Assembly: GCA_014360055.1 (NCBI GenBank)
Contig: JACIYH010000011.1
Span: forward strand, 1-52,670
DNA: 52,670 nt
Reading direction: 5' to 3'
From: Bacillota bacterium
GTDB taxonomy: Bacteria > Bacillota > Sulfobacillia > JACIYH01
Part shown: positions 23,060 to 31,348 of the stretch, piece by piece
Numbering within the stretch: position 1 is the first letter of the stretch
Layout: the number at the start of each line of letters is the position of its first letter
Notes under the pieces: generated by a model
Database searches by the model: none
What the model saw: only the letters and a program-made list of their open reading frames with translations
Told to the model about the DNA's origin: nothing
Translations under genes and position numbers: made by a program

Positions 23060-24052
23060 CTAATGTTTTCCCCGACCGAACGCCGGCCTCGCGCTGGCCT
23101 GCCACACCGGGAAGAGTTCGCCCAGCACCTCTTTCATGTCTCCCTCCCCGATGCTGGCCAGGGGCAGCCCCGTGCCCATGAGCACGAGTTCCTGCGCCCT
23201 CGCACGCCAGGCCGACCAATCGGCGCGCGGACCGGCATCCATGAGGGTCGCCGCCAGGGCTTTGAGTTCACCCCGCAGCCGCTCTGCCGCTGCATGGCGG
23301 GCCAGGCGCGCTTCCGCCGGGCGCAGGCCCGGCACCTTGTTGCAGAGTTCCTGCGTGGACAACCACGGGGCGCGCCCCAGGGCATCCGCGGCCTCGCGCA
23401 CGCGATCGCCGGCACCCCCGTGGTGGCAGGTGGCACAGAGGAAAGGCAGTCCGGCCATCTGCTCGACGGGGATGAGCGCGGGATCGCTCCAGGCACCGCA
23501 CAGGAAGCATCGTTTCCACCCTCGCCGTACCAGTTCCTCCCGACGGCCGGCGGCGGCGCGCCGCACGCGGTACCACCTGGCCGCGGCCCCGCTTCCCAGC
23601 GCCATCTCCAGGTCGCGCCCTTCTTCTTGCCACTCCGGCCGGGTTTGGAGCCGGGACTCCGGCCCCGGTCGCTCGCCCTTGTCCCCACCGCCGGCCGGCT
23701 CCGCCCTGGCCGGCGGAGCCCCGGGCTTAGGGTCTGCCCGCAGGGCGGGATCCACGGCGAACCGGATGTCGCGGATAACCTCATCGCCAAGCCGCGCGTT
23801 CAGCCTGGCGACCAGGTGATTGCGCATGAGCGACAGTTCCTGGGCCCAGGTGGAACTGGAGGCCTGCACGAGGAGTTGGCCCCTGCGCACCAGCACCGGC
23901 CTCGTGTTGCGGGCCGCCGCCGGGCCCACCACCTCCCCCCAGACCACCAGGGCCATACGTTCGCGCACCCCGCGGGCGATCCCCAATCGCTTGAGCGTGC
24001 GCTCGAGAGTGAAGCCCAGTTGTTCCATCCCTCGCCTGCGCACCGTCCTCAC
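23060..24052 (-). CDS. DUF721 (DciA-like) protein with extra zinc-finger domain
   Basis: 330 residues. The N-terminal 100 residues (LKRLGIARGVRERMALVVWGEVVG then LLVQASSSTWAQELSLMRNHLVARLNARLG) are a DUF721/DciA module. DciA is the common bacterial loader of DnaB outside the DnaC/DnaI lineages. A charged linker follows, then a second domain with CFLCGAW and CATCHHGG, a C4 zinc site (about 190-225). The GTG at 24052 overlaps the recF stop (GTGA); an ATG at 24028 (MEQLGFTLERTL) is an alternative. Position between recF and remB is common for DUF721 in Bacillota. The helicase-loading role is inferred. Confidence 0.8.
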   Translation of the reverse strand: MRTVRRRGMEQLGFTLERTLKRLGIARGVRERMALVVWGEVVGPAAARNTRPVLVRRGQLLVQASSSTWAQELSLMRNHLVARLNARLGDEVIRDIRFAVDPALRADPKPGAPPARAEPAGGGDKGERPGPESRLQTRPEWQEEGRDLEMALGSGAAARWYRVRRAAAGRREELVRRGWKRCFLCGAWSDPALIPVEQMAGLPFLCATCHHGGAGDRVREAADALGRAPWLSTQELCNKVPGLRPAEARLARHAAAERLRGELKALAATLMDAGPRADWSAWRARAQELVLMGTGLPLASIGEGDMKEVLGELFPVWQASARPAFGRGKH

Positions 24053-25251
24053 CCCCCGGCGCGTTCCGGCAGTGGCGTCTTCCCCTCGCCTCCCTGCGCG
24101 GGGCCGGGTGCTCCCGTCGCCCCGGGCGGGACGGAGTCCTCGCCCTCGGCCACCACCTCACCCCCCGCCACGCGGAGGTAGCGGGCCCGCTTCCCCGGCC
24201 AGGGCGGCAGCGCGGCCGGACGCACGCAAGTGAGGAAGGCCTGCGCCGACTCGGGAAGTCCCCCGGTGACCGCCCGCTGGCGTTCCTCGTCCAGCTCGGC
24301 AAACACGTCATCGAGCAGGAGGACCGGCTCGAACCCCAACTCCTCCTTCAGCAGGAGGAACTGGGCCAGCCGCGCAGCCAGGGCCACCGACCGCTGCTCG
24401 CCCCGGGAACCGTACTGGCGGACCTCCTTACCCGTGGCGGTGAACCACAGCGAATCGCGGTGGGGGCCCGCCAGGGTGACCCCGTAGCGAACCTCCTCGC
24501 GCCGCCGCGCAGCCAGTTCGGTACGCAGGGAACGCTCCCACGCCCCCGGATCGCCACGGACTGGCCCCTCGGGTACCTCTTCGAGGGCAGGGGCCCAGGC
24601 CAGGGTGGCCTCACCCCGCCCCAACTCCCGGTAACACTTCTCCAGCAGGGGGTTGAACCCGGCGAGTACCCGGTGCCGCGCACTCCACAACCTGCCCGCC
24701 AACTGCGCCATCTCCTCGTCCCACGCCTCCAGCAACTCGCCCCGCAGGTGGCGGGCCTGGGCCTCTCTCAGGAGTTCGTTACGCTGCATGACCACGCGCC
24801 CGTAACGACCCAGGGTTTTGTGGTAACCCGGCACGAGTTGGCCGGCCAACTCATCCAGGAAGCGACGCCGCAGGGCGGGCTGGCCCCCGGCCAGCTCCAG
24901 GTCTTCGGGGGCGAAGAGGACCACGGGCAGGATGACGGCGGCGTTGCGGGCGGAAGTGGCAGAGGCAGGGATGCTGAGGGTACACCCCCGCTGGGGCTGG
25001 TAGCAAGCCTTCAACCACGGGCTGCCCGTCCCCCGCAGGTCGGCCCGCACGGTAAACCCTTCCGCACCCCAACTCACCAACTCGGCCTCGCGGGCGGTGC
25101 GATACGAACGCCCGGCCGACAGGAAGTAGATGGCTTCGAGGATGTTGGTCTTGCCCGAGCCATTCGGACCGTAGAGGACATTGAGCCCGGGCCCCGGCTC
25201 CAGTTCCAGGCTCGCGAAGTTACGGAACGAGGAGAGATAGAGGCGGGTCAC
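24049..25251 (-). CDS. recF: DNA replication and repair protein RecF
   Basis: SMC-like ATPase that helps RecOR at gaps. Walker A is YGPNGSGKTNILEAIYFLSAGRS, seen in two parts (GPNGSGKTN, LSAGRSYRT). The signature region is SRGEQRSVALAARLAQFLLL and Walker B is PVLLLDDVFAELDEER. I choose the GTG at 25251 (MTRLYLSSFRNF, 400 residues), which overlaps the yaaA stop as GTGA; the longer open frame upstream does not resemble RecF. The C-terminus carries a Gly/Pro-rich tail. Confidence 0.95.
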   Translation of the reverse strand: MTRLYLSSFRNFASLELEPGPGLNVLYGPNGSGKTNILEAIYFLSAGRSYRTAREAELVSWGAEGFTVRADLRGTGSPWLKACYQPQRGCTLSIPASATSARNAAVILPVVLFAPEDLELAGGQPALRRRFLDELAGQLVPGYHKTLGRYGRVVMQRNELLREAQARHLRGELLEAWDEEMAQLAGRLWSARHRVLAGFNPLLEKCYRELGRGEATLAWAPALEEVPEGPVRGDPGAWERSLRTELAARRREEVRYGVTLAGPHRDSLWFTATGKEVRQYGSRGEQRSVALAARLAQFLLLKEELGFEPVLLLDDVFAELDEERQRAVTGGLPESAQAFLTCVRPAALPPWPGKRARYLRVAGGEVVAEGEDSVPPGATGAPGPAQGGEGKTPLPERAGG

Positions 25252-25490
25252 CTGCACTGGTCCGGGGGCGATGCCACCCGCCACCTCCCCCCACCCGCCA
25301 GCTCCACCCGGTCCCCGGGGTGGAGCAGGCGCGACCTCCTCGTCTCCACACAATCGTTCACCAGGACCCGGCCCGCCCGCACCATGAGCTTGGCCTGGCC
25401 GCCCGTGGGTGCGGCACCACACCACTTCAGGAAGCTGTCGAGGGGAATGCTGGGGGTGTGCACGATCACCTCACGCCAGGGCCGGTCCAT
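25248..25490 (-). CDS. yaaA: S4 domain protein YaaA
   Basis: 80 residues with an S4 RNA-binding fold: SIPLDSFLKWCGAAPTGGQAK followed by VRAGRVLVNDCVETRRSRLL and PGDRVEL. B. subtilis YaaA (RlbA) lies between dnaN and recF and is linked to 50S ribosome assembly. Same position here: 11 bases after dnaN, overlapping the recF start. Confidence 0.88.
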   Translation of the reverse strand: MDRPWREVIVHTPSIPLDSFLKWCGAAPTGGQAKLMVRAGRVLVNDCVETRRSRLLHPGDRVELAGGGRWRVASPPDQCR

Positions 25491-25501
25491 CCCGGGGCCC
25501 C

Positions 25502-26605
25502 CTACTGCCGCAACGGCAGCACGTAGTAGCAGTACCGGGCCGAGTCGGCGTCACGCAGCAGGCACACCGACTGCGGTCCCGAGGCGGCAAAGAGCAGGGT
25601 CTGGCCCTCCACCGCCTCCACCCCCTCCAGCAGGAGGTCGGCGTTGAAGGCGATTTCCAGAGCGGTACCCTCTACCTCCGCCTGCACCTCTTCCTCGCCC
25701 CGCCCCACCGCCGGCGAACTGGCCGCCACCACGATCCGCCCCTCCTCTATCTGGAGCCTTACCACCGGGAACCCGTCGCGGGAAACCAGGGCCGCGCGCT
25801 GACACGCCCCGCGAAAGGCCGCCCGATCCACGCGCGCCCTGCAGACATACTCCCTGGGAACCACCTGCCGGTAGTCGGGGTAGGGACTCGCCAGGAGCCG
25901 GCAGAGGAGCAGCGCTGCCTGCCATTCGAACCACACGTGGCTGGAACCCACCCTCACCGTTACCTCACGTTCGCCGGAGGGCATGCGCAGGACCTGCTGC
26001 ATCGCCCGCGCCGGTACCACCATGCTCGCGCGTCCCTCTCCCAGGGATATGGCCTCCGCCTCCCGGTAGGCGAGGCGGGTACCGTCGGTGGCCACCAGGC
26101 GCAACATGTCGCTTGCTGCCTCCCACAGTACGCCGGTTAGCGCGGGGCGCGACATGTCGCCGGCGGCCGCGAAGACCGTCTGCCTGGTCCACAGGCGTAA
26201 CTGGTCGTCGGACACCCGCACACCGGTGCCCGTCGGCGGAGCGGGCAACCCGGGATACGAGGACGGGTCGTACCCGTTCACCTCGTAGTGTCCCCGTCCG
26301 CACTCCAGAACAGCCGCGAAACTGGCCGGGTCCACGCTCACCCTCAACTCGGGTTCCGTCATGTGTCTTACCATGTCGAAGAAATAGCGATAAGGCAGAA
26401 CAGCGTCGCCCGGCTCTTCGACAACGGCAGCCAGGGATACCCGGATGGCCAGGTCCAGGTCGGTGGCCGTCACGGACAATGCTCCCTCGGCCGACGCCTG
26501 CAGGAGGACAGACGACAGGATGGGCACCGTGGTGCGGGCCGGGACGGCATGGCCCGCCACCGAAAGGGCGCCGGCGAGCTCCGCGGGGCGGATCACGAGC
26601 CGCAT
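25502..26605 (-). CDS. dnaN: DNA polymerase III beta subunit (sliding clamp)
   Basis: 367 residues forming a dimeric ring on DNA. The N-terminus MRLVIRPAELAGALSVAGHAVPARTT (seen as RPAELAGALSVAGHAV) and TVPILSSVLLQA are typical, as is the C-terminus ARYCYYVLPLRQ (family consensus YVIMPLRL-like). ATG at 26605 after AAGGAGG. Part of dnaA-dnaN-yaaA-recF. Confidence 0.97.
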   Translation of the reverse strand: MRLVIRPAELAGALSVAGHAVPARTTVPILSSVLLQASAEGALSVTATDLDLAIRVSLAAVVEEPGDAVLPYRYFFDMVRHMTEPELRVSVDPASFAAVLECGRGHYEVNGYDPSSYPGLPAPPTGTGVRVSDDQLRLWTRQTVFAAAGDMSRPALTGVLWEAASDMLRLVATDGTRLAYREAEAISLGEGRASMVVPARAMQQVLRMPSGEREVTVRVGSSHVWFEWQAALLLCRLLASPYPDYRQVVPREYVCRARVDRAAFRGACQRAALVSRDGFPVVRLQIEEGRIVVAASSPAVGRGEEEVQAEVEGTALEIAFNADLLLEGVEAVEGQTLLFAASGPQSVCLLRDADSARYCYYVLPLRQ

Positions 26606-26632
26606 GTTCCTGCCTCCTTGTGGGTAGCTGCT

Positions 26633-26765
26633 AGGGAATCAGACGTGATTGTGATAGATCGTAGTAGTCGTCGGGGCTGTGCAAACTGTGGATAAGTCGG
26701 TGAACAACTTGCGGGAAGCCGGTTTACGCCTGGGGAGAACCTGGGGGAATGTCGAGTGAGAGGGG
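26633..26765. other. Downstream half of oriC: DnaA boxes and candidate unwinding element
   Basis: In the dnaA-dnaN gap. On the minus strand a consensus DnaA box TTATCCACA (26687-26695) abuts a degenerate box GTTTGCACA (26678-26686). Next comes a GC cluster GCCCCGACGA (26668-26677), then CTACTACGATCT (26656-26667), a run resembling the DnaA-trio (complement 3'-GAT-5' repeats) of the B. subtilis basal unwinding system, and a comparatively AT-richer stretch. Box, GC cluster and trios occur in the expected order and orientation. Inferred to be the opening site. Confidence 0.72.
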
Positions 26766-28202
26766 TCATTTGTCGACAGGGGGGGAGGCGGGAGAGGATG
26801 TCTGCCCGTTGTCCCCAGCTTCTCCACCGGAATCCTGGGGATAACGGGCGGAGAGGGTCTGGCTGCGCAGGCGCTCGGTGAGGGCGGCCACGGTGTCGGC
26901 TAGGTCAGGGTCCTCCTTGAGCTGGCGGGACACCTTGTCGCAGGCGTGCAGGACGGTGGTGTGATCGCGGCCGCCGAACTCCTCGCCGATCCTGGGGAGG
27001 GAGAGGTCGGTGAGTTCGCGGCAAAGGTACATGGCGACCTGCCGGGGAAAGGCGACCGCGTGGGTGCGCTTCTTGGCGGTGAGGTCCGCCGGTCGCAGGC
27101 CATAGTACTCGGCCACCACCTCCTGGATGGTCTTGGGCGTGATCTTCTGGGGGCGTTCGGGGGGAGAGAGGTCGCGGAGGACCGTCTGGACGAGGGAGAT
27201 GGTGATGGGCAGGCTGTTGAGGGAGGCGAAGGCGACCGTCCGGATAAGGGCGCCCTCCAGTTGACGGATGTTGGTCTCGATCTGGGTGGCAATGTATAGC
27301 ATTACTTCATTGGGGACGGAGAACCCTTCGATGAGTGCCTTCTTGCGCAGGATGGCAACACGGGTCTCCAGGTCGGGGGGCTGGATGTCGGAGGTGAGGC
27401 CCCACTCAAAACGGGAGCGCAGGCGCTCCTCCAGGGTGGGGATGTCGCGCGGGGGGCGGTCGCTGGAGATGACGATCTGCTTGGAGGCCTCGTACAGCGT
27501 GTTGAAGGTGTGGAAGAACTCTTCCTGGGTGCGCTCTTTGCCGGCGAGGAACTGGATATCGTCGATGAGAAGCACGTCGACAGCGCGGTAGCGGCTGCGG
27601 AACTGGGCGGTGGTGGCGTCGCGGATGGCGTCGATGAGGTGGTTGCTGAAGGCCTCGGTGGAGATGTAAAGGACGCGCAGCCGGGGGAAGTTGGCGGTGA
27701 CCGCGTGGCCGATGGCGTGCATGAGATGGGTTTTGCCCAGGCCCACTCCCCCGTAGATGAACAGGGGGTTGTACACGCGTCCGGGGGACTGGGCCACGGC
27801 CTGGCAGGCGGCGTGGGCGAAACGGTTGCAGTTGCCCACCACGAAGGTGTCAAAGGTGTACTTGGGGTTGAGGTGGCCGGCCTCATCGGGTGAGGGTGCC
27901 GGGCGGGCGGGCTGCACGGGGGAAGGGGCCAGCGTGGCGGCCTGCTGGTCGTTCTCGGGCACCACCAGTTCCAGCCGCATGGGCCGGGAGGCCGCCTGGG
28001 AGAGCGCACGGCAGATGGGGTTCCGGTAGCGGGGGCGTATGTAGTCTCGCGTGAACTCGTTGGGGGCAGCCAGGACCACGGTGTCGTCGGCCATGGCCAC
28101 CGGTACCAGGGGTTTGATAAAGCGTTCGATGGTGGGCGAGCCGAACTCGCGCTCCAGGAGGGTAAGAGCGCGGTCCCACAGGTGGTGCAGTTCGGCGGTC
28201 AC
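26766..28202 (-). CDS. dnaA: Chromosomal replication initiator DnaA
   Basis: Domain I ([21 protein letters not shown]), a Pro/Ala linker (about 90-115), an AAA+ domain with [10 protein letters not shown] (Walker A) and [12 protein letters not shown] (Walker B), and domain IV with the signature [14 protein letters not shown] that reads DnaA boxes. I choose the GTG at 28202 (MTAELHHLW, 478 residues) because GGGGGG lies 7 bases upstream; an ATG at 28208 is too close to that site. The tail [18 protein letters not shown] is an extra extension. DnaA boxes on both sides of the gene mark a bipartite origin. Confidence 0.97.
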   Translation of the reverse strand: MTAELHHLWDRALTLLEREFGSPTIERFIKPLVPVAMADDTVVLAAPNEFTRDYIRPRYRNPICRALSQAASRPMRLELVVPENDQQAATLAPSPVQPARPAPSPDEAGHLNPKYTFDTFVVGNCNRFAHAACQAVAQSPGRVYNPLFIYGGVGLGKTHLMHAIGHAVTANFPRLRVLYISTEAFSNHLIDAIRDATTAQFRSRYRAVDVLLIDDIQFLAGKERTQEEFFHTFNTLYEASKQIVISSDRPPRDIPTLEERLRSRFEWGLTSDIQPPDLETRVAILRKKALIEGFSVPNEVMLYIATQIETNIRQLEGALIRTVAFASLNSLPITISLVQTVLRDLSPPERPQKITPKTIQEVVAEYYGLRPADLTAKKRTHAVAFPRQVAMYLCRELTDLSLPRIGEEFGGRDHTTVLHACDKVSRQLKEDPDLADTVAALTERLRSQTLSARYPQDSGGEAGDNGQTSSPASPPVDK

Positions 28203-28217
28203 GGGCATTCCCCCCAA

Positions 28218-28480
28218 CGGATAGCCTGTCCCTTCGTTTGTTGCATGAGGTGTATGCGCCGGTGCATAGGGAGGTCGGTGCGGACGACGGGAGCGGGGCT
28301 CGCGAGGGCGGGGACGCGTATGAGCGTATAGCGTATCAACAGTTTGTCCCCAGGCTTATCCACAACCTGTGCATAAGACAGTTACGCGGGGACCCGTGGA
28401 TGGGGTTCCCGCATCTGCTATCATAGCAGAGGCGGGGACGGGCTGGCAAGGGGTACGGGGGGTACGGGCGCTTTCGTTGA
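28218..28480. other. Upstream half of oriC, between dnaA and rpmH
   Basis: No gene here. Two DnaA boxes in opposite orientation lie 3 bases apart: TTATCCACA (28356-28364, plus) and TTATGCACA (28368-28376, minus). A palindrome TCTGCTATCATAGCAGA sits at 28414-28430. Genes diverge from this point (dnaA left, rpmH right), as at a bidirectional origin. With the dnaA-dnaN gap it makes a bipartite oriC of Bacillus type. Confidence 0.82.
28420..28449 (-). promoter_or_regulatory. Candidate dnaA promoter overlapping a palindrome
   Basis: Minus strand: -35 TTGCCA (28444-28449), 18-base spacer, -10 TATGAT (28420-28425) inside the 17-base palindrome TCTGCTATCATAGCAGA. The transcript would run through both DnaA boxes before the dnaA start, which suggests autoregulation by DnaA. 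Confidence 0.55.
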
Positions 28481-28505
28481 CAGGTGGGGGGTGCTTCTTT
28501 ATAAT
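28477..28505 (+). promoter_or_regulatory. Promoter of the rpmH-rnpA operon
   Basis: Exact consensus: -35 TTGACA (28477-28482), 17-base spacer, -10 TATAAT (28500-28505). It sits 42 bases before rpmH and is one of the two strongest promoters in the window by consensus. Confidence 0.92.
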
Positions 28506-28547
28506 GGCGGTGATTTTGGCCTGGCGAGGTCAGGAAGGGATACGGCG

Positions 28548-28685
28548 ATGAAGCGGACGTACCAACCGAAGCGCCGGCACCGGCGGCGGGTACACGGATT
28601 TCTGCGGCGTATGCGTAGCCCCGGGGGGCGGCGGGTGCTGGCCAGGAGGAGATCGAAGGGCCGCAAGCGCCTGGCCGTGCGCTGA
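28548..28685 (+). CDS. rpmH: 50S ribosomal protein L34
   Basis: 45 residues, very basic: [18 protein letters not shown] then [17 protein letters not shown] and the C-terminal KGRKRLAV. The ATG at 28548 follows AGGAAGG. First gene of the rightward arm, with an exact consensus promoter upstream, as in most bacteria where rpmH-rnpA flank oriC. Confidence 0.97.
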   Translation: MKRTYQPKRRHRRRVHGFLRRMRSPGGRRVLARRRSKGRKRLAVR

Positions 28686-28743
28686 GAGAGCATGGCGCGG
28701 TGCCCGGGCGCGAGATCGCCTCGTGCTGACGGAGGATAGCGGT

Positions 28744-29079
28744 GTGCTGCCCAGGCAGGAAAGGCTTACCCGTAGCGGCGAATTCAGGGAGGTGTGCCGG
28801 GAAGGACGACGTTACGCGGGCGGGGCTCTGGTGTTGTATTTCCTGCCCGGGCGTCCCGGTACCAGGCTGGGGCTGCGGGTGCCGCGCCGGGTGGGCACGG
28901 CGGTGGAGCGCAACCGGGTACGCCGGCTCCTCCGGGAAGCGTACCGACAACTCCGGGGCGAACTGCCGCCGGGCTGGTACGTCCTGGTGGCGCGGAGCGA
29001 GTGCGCCGGAATGGGTATCATGGAGCTTAGGGAGGCCTTGGGGAGCCTGGTGAAGAAGGCGGAAGCGGATGCCCGGTGA
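28744..29079 (+). CDS. rnpA: Ribonuclease P protein component
   Basis: 111 residues from the GTG at 28744, which has GGAGG at good spacing; a frame start at 28723 precedes that site. [41 protein letters not shown] (seen as [18 protein letters not shown]) is the RNR motif region that binds the P RNA. Overlaps yidD by 11 bases. Confidence 0.95.
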   Translation: MLPRQERLTRSGEFREVCREGRRYAGGALVLYFLPGRPGTRLGLRVPRRVGTAVERNRVRRLLREAYRQLRGELPPGWYVLVARSECAGMGIMELREALGSLVKKAEADAR

Positions 29080-29338
29080 TCGGGTGCTAAGATGCCTGAG
29101 GTGGGCAGCGGGGGTGCTGTCGGTCGGCCTCCGTGGGGTGGCGATAGCCGTGCTGTGGGTATACCGGCTGCTGGTGTCGCCCCTGCTACCCGCGACTTGC
29201 CGGTTCCAGCCCAGTTGTTCCGTTTACGCTGAGCAGGCCATCAGGCGATACGGGGTGGTCAGGGGGAGCTTGCTGGCTGGGCGCAGGCTGCTGCGGTGTC
29301 ATCCCTGGCACCCGGGAGGGTACGACCCCGTGCCCTGA
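29069..29338 (+). CDS. yidD: Membrane protein insertion efficiency factor YidD
   Basis: 89 residues. An N-terminal hydrophobic helix (about 8-30) precedes the family core [20 protein letters not shown] and [29 protein letters not shown], here split; the cysteines in CRFQPSC and [13 protein letters not shown] are diagnostic. It sits between rnpA and yidC as usual. Confidence 0.95.
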   Translation: MPGDRVLRCLRWAAGVLSVGLRGVAIAVLWVYRLLVSPLLPATCRFQPSCSVYAEQAIRRYGVVRGSLLAGRRLLRCHPWHPGGYDPVP

Positions 29339-29360
29339 AGTGGGGGAAGGGGGTAACGGG

Positions 29361-30086
29361 TTGAAGTGGCTCACCGACCTCATAACTAGTGCGATAGCCA
29401 TGTTTTATGGCTGGACGGGCAGCTACGGGCTGGCCATCATCCTGCTTACCGTATTCGTGCGCGTCATCTTGTTGCCTCTGACGTGGAGCGGGGCGGTGTC
29501 CATGGCCCGGCAGCAGGCGCTGGCGCCTCAACTGGAGGAGCTAAGGCGGCGGTACCGGAACGACCCGCGGAAGTTGAACGAGGCACAGCTGGAGTTGTGG
29601 CGCCAGCACGGGGTCAACCCCTTTGCGGGATGCCTCTCGGTACTGGTGGAGTTCCCCGTTGTCATCGCACTTTACCAGGCCCTCACCCACTTCCAGTACG
29701 TGGGCCCCGCCTCTTTTCTCTGGGTGCCCCACCTGGCCCGGCCCGATCCGTACTATGTTTTGCCGACCCTCGCGGCGGCTGCTACCTACTGGCAGGCGCG
29801 GGTGACCACCCCGGCGACCGGCGGCGGGGGGACGGGCATGATGCTGTTGAGCCTGGCGATGGGGCCGGCCGTCATGTTCTACTTCACCATGAAGGTGGGG
29901 GCGGGAGTAGGTCTCTACTGGGCGGTGAGCACTGTTCTGCGGGCTTTGCAGCAATACCTGATGCCGCAGGCCCGACCGGGTGGAGGGGGAGCGGCAGGTG
30001 AAGAGGGTCGAGAAGAAGGGGCGCACGGTGGAGGAAGCCGTGCGGGCGGCGCTGGAGGAGCTCGGGGTAGGCGCGGACGAGGCTGA
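29361..30086 (+). CDS. yidC: Membrane protein insertase YidC/SpoIIIJ
   Basis: Inserts proteins into the cytoplasmic membrane; the Bacillus homologue SpoIIIJ is needed in sporulation. I choose the TTG at 29361 (MKWLTDLITSAIAMFYGW), preceded by AAGGGGG. Hydrophobic helices lie at about 18-40, 85-110 and 150-200. The motif RRRYRNDPRKLNEAQLELWRQHGVNP marks the cytoplasmic loop (seen as PRKLNEAQLELWRQHGVNPF). The first helix carries the conserved Arg (FVRVILLPLT). No lipobox is visible. The Gly/Arg-rich tail of about 30 residues overlaps jag by 89 bases. Confidence 0.94.
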   Translation: MKWLTDLITSAIAMFYGWTGSYGLAIILLTVFVRVILLPLTWSGAVSMARQQALAPQLEELRRRYRNDPRKLNEAQLELWRQHGVNPFAGCLSVLVEFPVVIALYQALTHFQYVGPASFLWVPHLARPDPYYVLPTLAAAATYWQARVTTPATGGGGTGMMLLSLAMGPAVMFYFTMKVGAGVGLYWAVSTVLRALQQYLMPQARPGGGGAAGEEGREEGAHGGGSRAGGAGGARGRRGRG

Positions 30087-30612
30087 GGTGGAAGTGCTGC
30101 AGGAGCCCCGCCGAGGCTTCTTGGGGCTGGGTGGCAGGGAAGCCTGGGTCCGTGTCACCAGGCGGCGGCGGCCCGAGCGATTCGCGGTGGAATTTGTAGA
30201 TCAGCTTGTGGCCCGGATGGGGGTACACGGTCGGGTCAGGGCCGAGGAGCGGGACGGCCGGCTCTGGGTGGAGGTGGAGGGAGACGACCTGGGGGTGCTG
30301 ATCGGGCATCGGGGGCGTACCCTGGATGCTCTGGAGTACCTGATAAACGTAGCCGTGGGGCGGGAGTGCGGAGGCCGGCAGAGGGTGGTGCTGGACGTGG
30401 CCGGCTACCGCGACCGGCGGGCGGAGGCGGTGCGCCGCATGGCGCTGCGGGCTGCCGAAAGGGTGCGCCGTACGGGCCGGCCGGCCACGCTGGAGCCCAT
30501 GACGGCACGCGAGCGGAAGCTGGTCCACCTGGCGCTGCAGGGTGATCCGCAACTGGTCACGCGATCGGAGGGCGAGGAGCCCTTTCGCAAGATCGTGATC
30601 ACCAGAAAATAA
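29998..30612 (+). CDS. jag: RNA-binding protein Jag (KhpB)
   Basis: Domains in order: Jag-N (KRVEKKGRTVEEAVRAALEEL, about 2-50, ending RRGFLGLGGREAWV), KH (about 75-145, with LGVLIGHRGRTLDALEYLIN) and R3H (about 150-204, ERKLVHLALQGDPQLVTRSEGE). KhpB binds RNA with KhpA and affects cell elongation. I choose the GTG at 29998 after GGAGGGGGA; the 5' end overlaps the yidC tail by 89 bases in another frame. Confidence 0.94.
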   Translation: MKRVEKKGRTVEEAVRAALEELGVGADEAEVEVLQEPRRGFLGLGGREAWVRVTRRRRPERFAVEFVDQLVARMGVHGRVRAEERDGRLWVEVEGDDLGVLIGHRGRTLDALEYLINVAVGRECGGRQRVVLDVAGYRDRRAEAVRRMALRAAERVRRTGRPATLEPMTARERKLVHLALQGDPQLVTRSEGEEPFRKIVITRK

Positions 30613-30684
30613 CGCGCCGGCAGGGACGGCCGGGGAGGCGGGAGGCTGTCCGACGAGGCGCTGGCGGGGCGGCTAAGTGAACTG

Positions 30685-31344
30685 GTGGATGAGGGCGCGC
30701 GGGTCCTGGGCGTGAGCCTGCCGGAGGTGGCGATCCAGGGGCTCGCGCGTTACGGTGTTCTCCTGGTGGAAGCGGGGGCCCGGGCCGGGTTCCGGGCGCC
30801 GGATGACCTGCGCGCCCTGGCGGGGAAGCACGTGGTGGACAGCCTCAGCTGCCTGCTGGTCAGCGATTTTCGGGCTGGGAAGACGGTGCTTGACGTGGGC
30901 AGCGGGGTCGGGCTGCCCGGCGTAGTGGTGGCGATCTGCCGCCCGGCCAGCCGGGTGGTGCTGGCGGAACCGCGGGCTCGGCGGGCGGGTTTCCTCAGGT
31001 GGGCGTTGTGGAGATTGGGCTTGGGGAACGCGGAGGTGCGGCGGGAGAGGGCAGAGGAGTTACGGGCGGCCGGGCAGGCCTTTGACCGTGTGCTGGCCCG
31101 GGCCCTGGCTGCTTTCCCGCGAGCGGCGGAGTTGTGCCTGCCGCTGGTTGCCCCCGGCGGAGAGTTCGTGGCCATGCTGGGACCGCGCGGGGAGGAGGAG
31201 TTGCGGCTGGCGGCGTCAGAAGTGGCCGGGGCGGGGGGGCGGGTCAGGAGGGTGGTGAGGGTGGATTTGCCCTGGGGGACGGGAAAGAGGGTGCTGGCGG
31301 TGCTGGGGCGGGAAGAGGAAAGTGCAGGGTGTTTAGGGAATTAG
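30685..31344 (+). CDS. rsmG: 16S rRNA (guanine527-N7)-methyltransferase RsmG
   Basis: 219 residues, also called GidB. SAM-binding motif TVLDVGSGVGLPGVVVAI (about 70-87), with LAEPRARRAGFLRWA and RVLARALAAFP following. GTG at 30685; the reading frame upstream (ALAGRLSEL) looks family-like and might begin at a CTG near 30646 with a purine-rich ribosome site, which would extend the protein by 13 residues. mnmE and mnmG, normally between jag and rsmG, are missing here. Confidence 0.94.
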   Translation: MDEGARVLGVSLPEVAIQGLARYGVLLVEAGARAGFRAPDDLRALAGKHVVDSLSCLLVSDFRAGKTVLDVGSGVGLPGVVVAICRPASRVVLAEPRARRAGFLRWALWRLGLGNAEVRRERAEELRAAGQAFDRVLARALAAFPRAAELCLPLVAPGGEFVAMLGPRGEEELRLAASEVAGAGGRVRRVVRVDLPWGTGKRVLAVLGREEESAGCLGN

Positions 31345-31348
31345 TGGA

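Noticed and set aside
25252-25425. Longer RecF start at 25425
   Set aside because: It would lie inside the S4-domain gene and the added residues are low-complexity Gly/Ala/Pro.
28240-28300. Additional DnaA boxes such as GGTGCATAG
   Set aside because: Two or more mismatches from TTATNCACA; not separable from chance.
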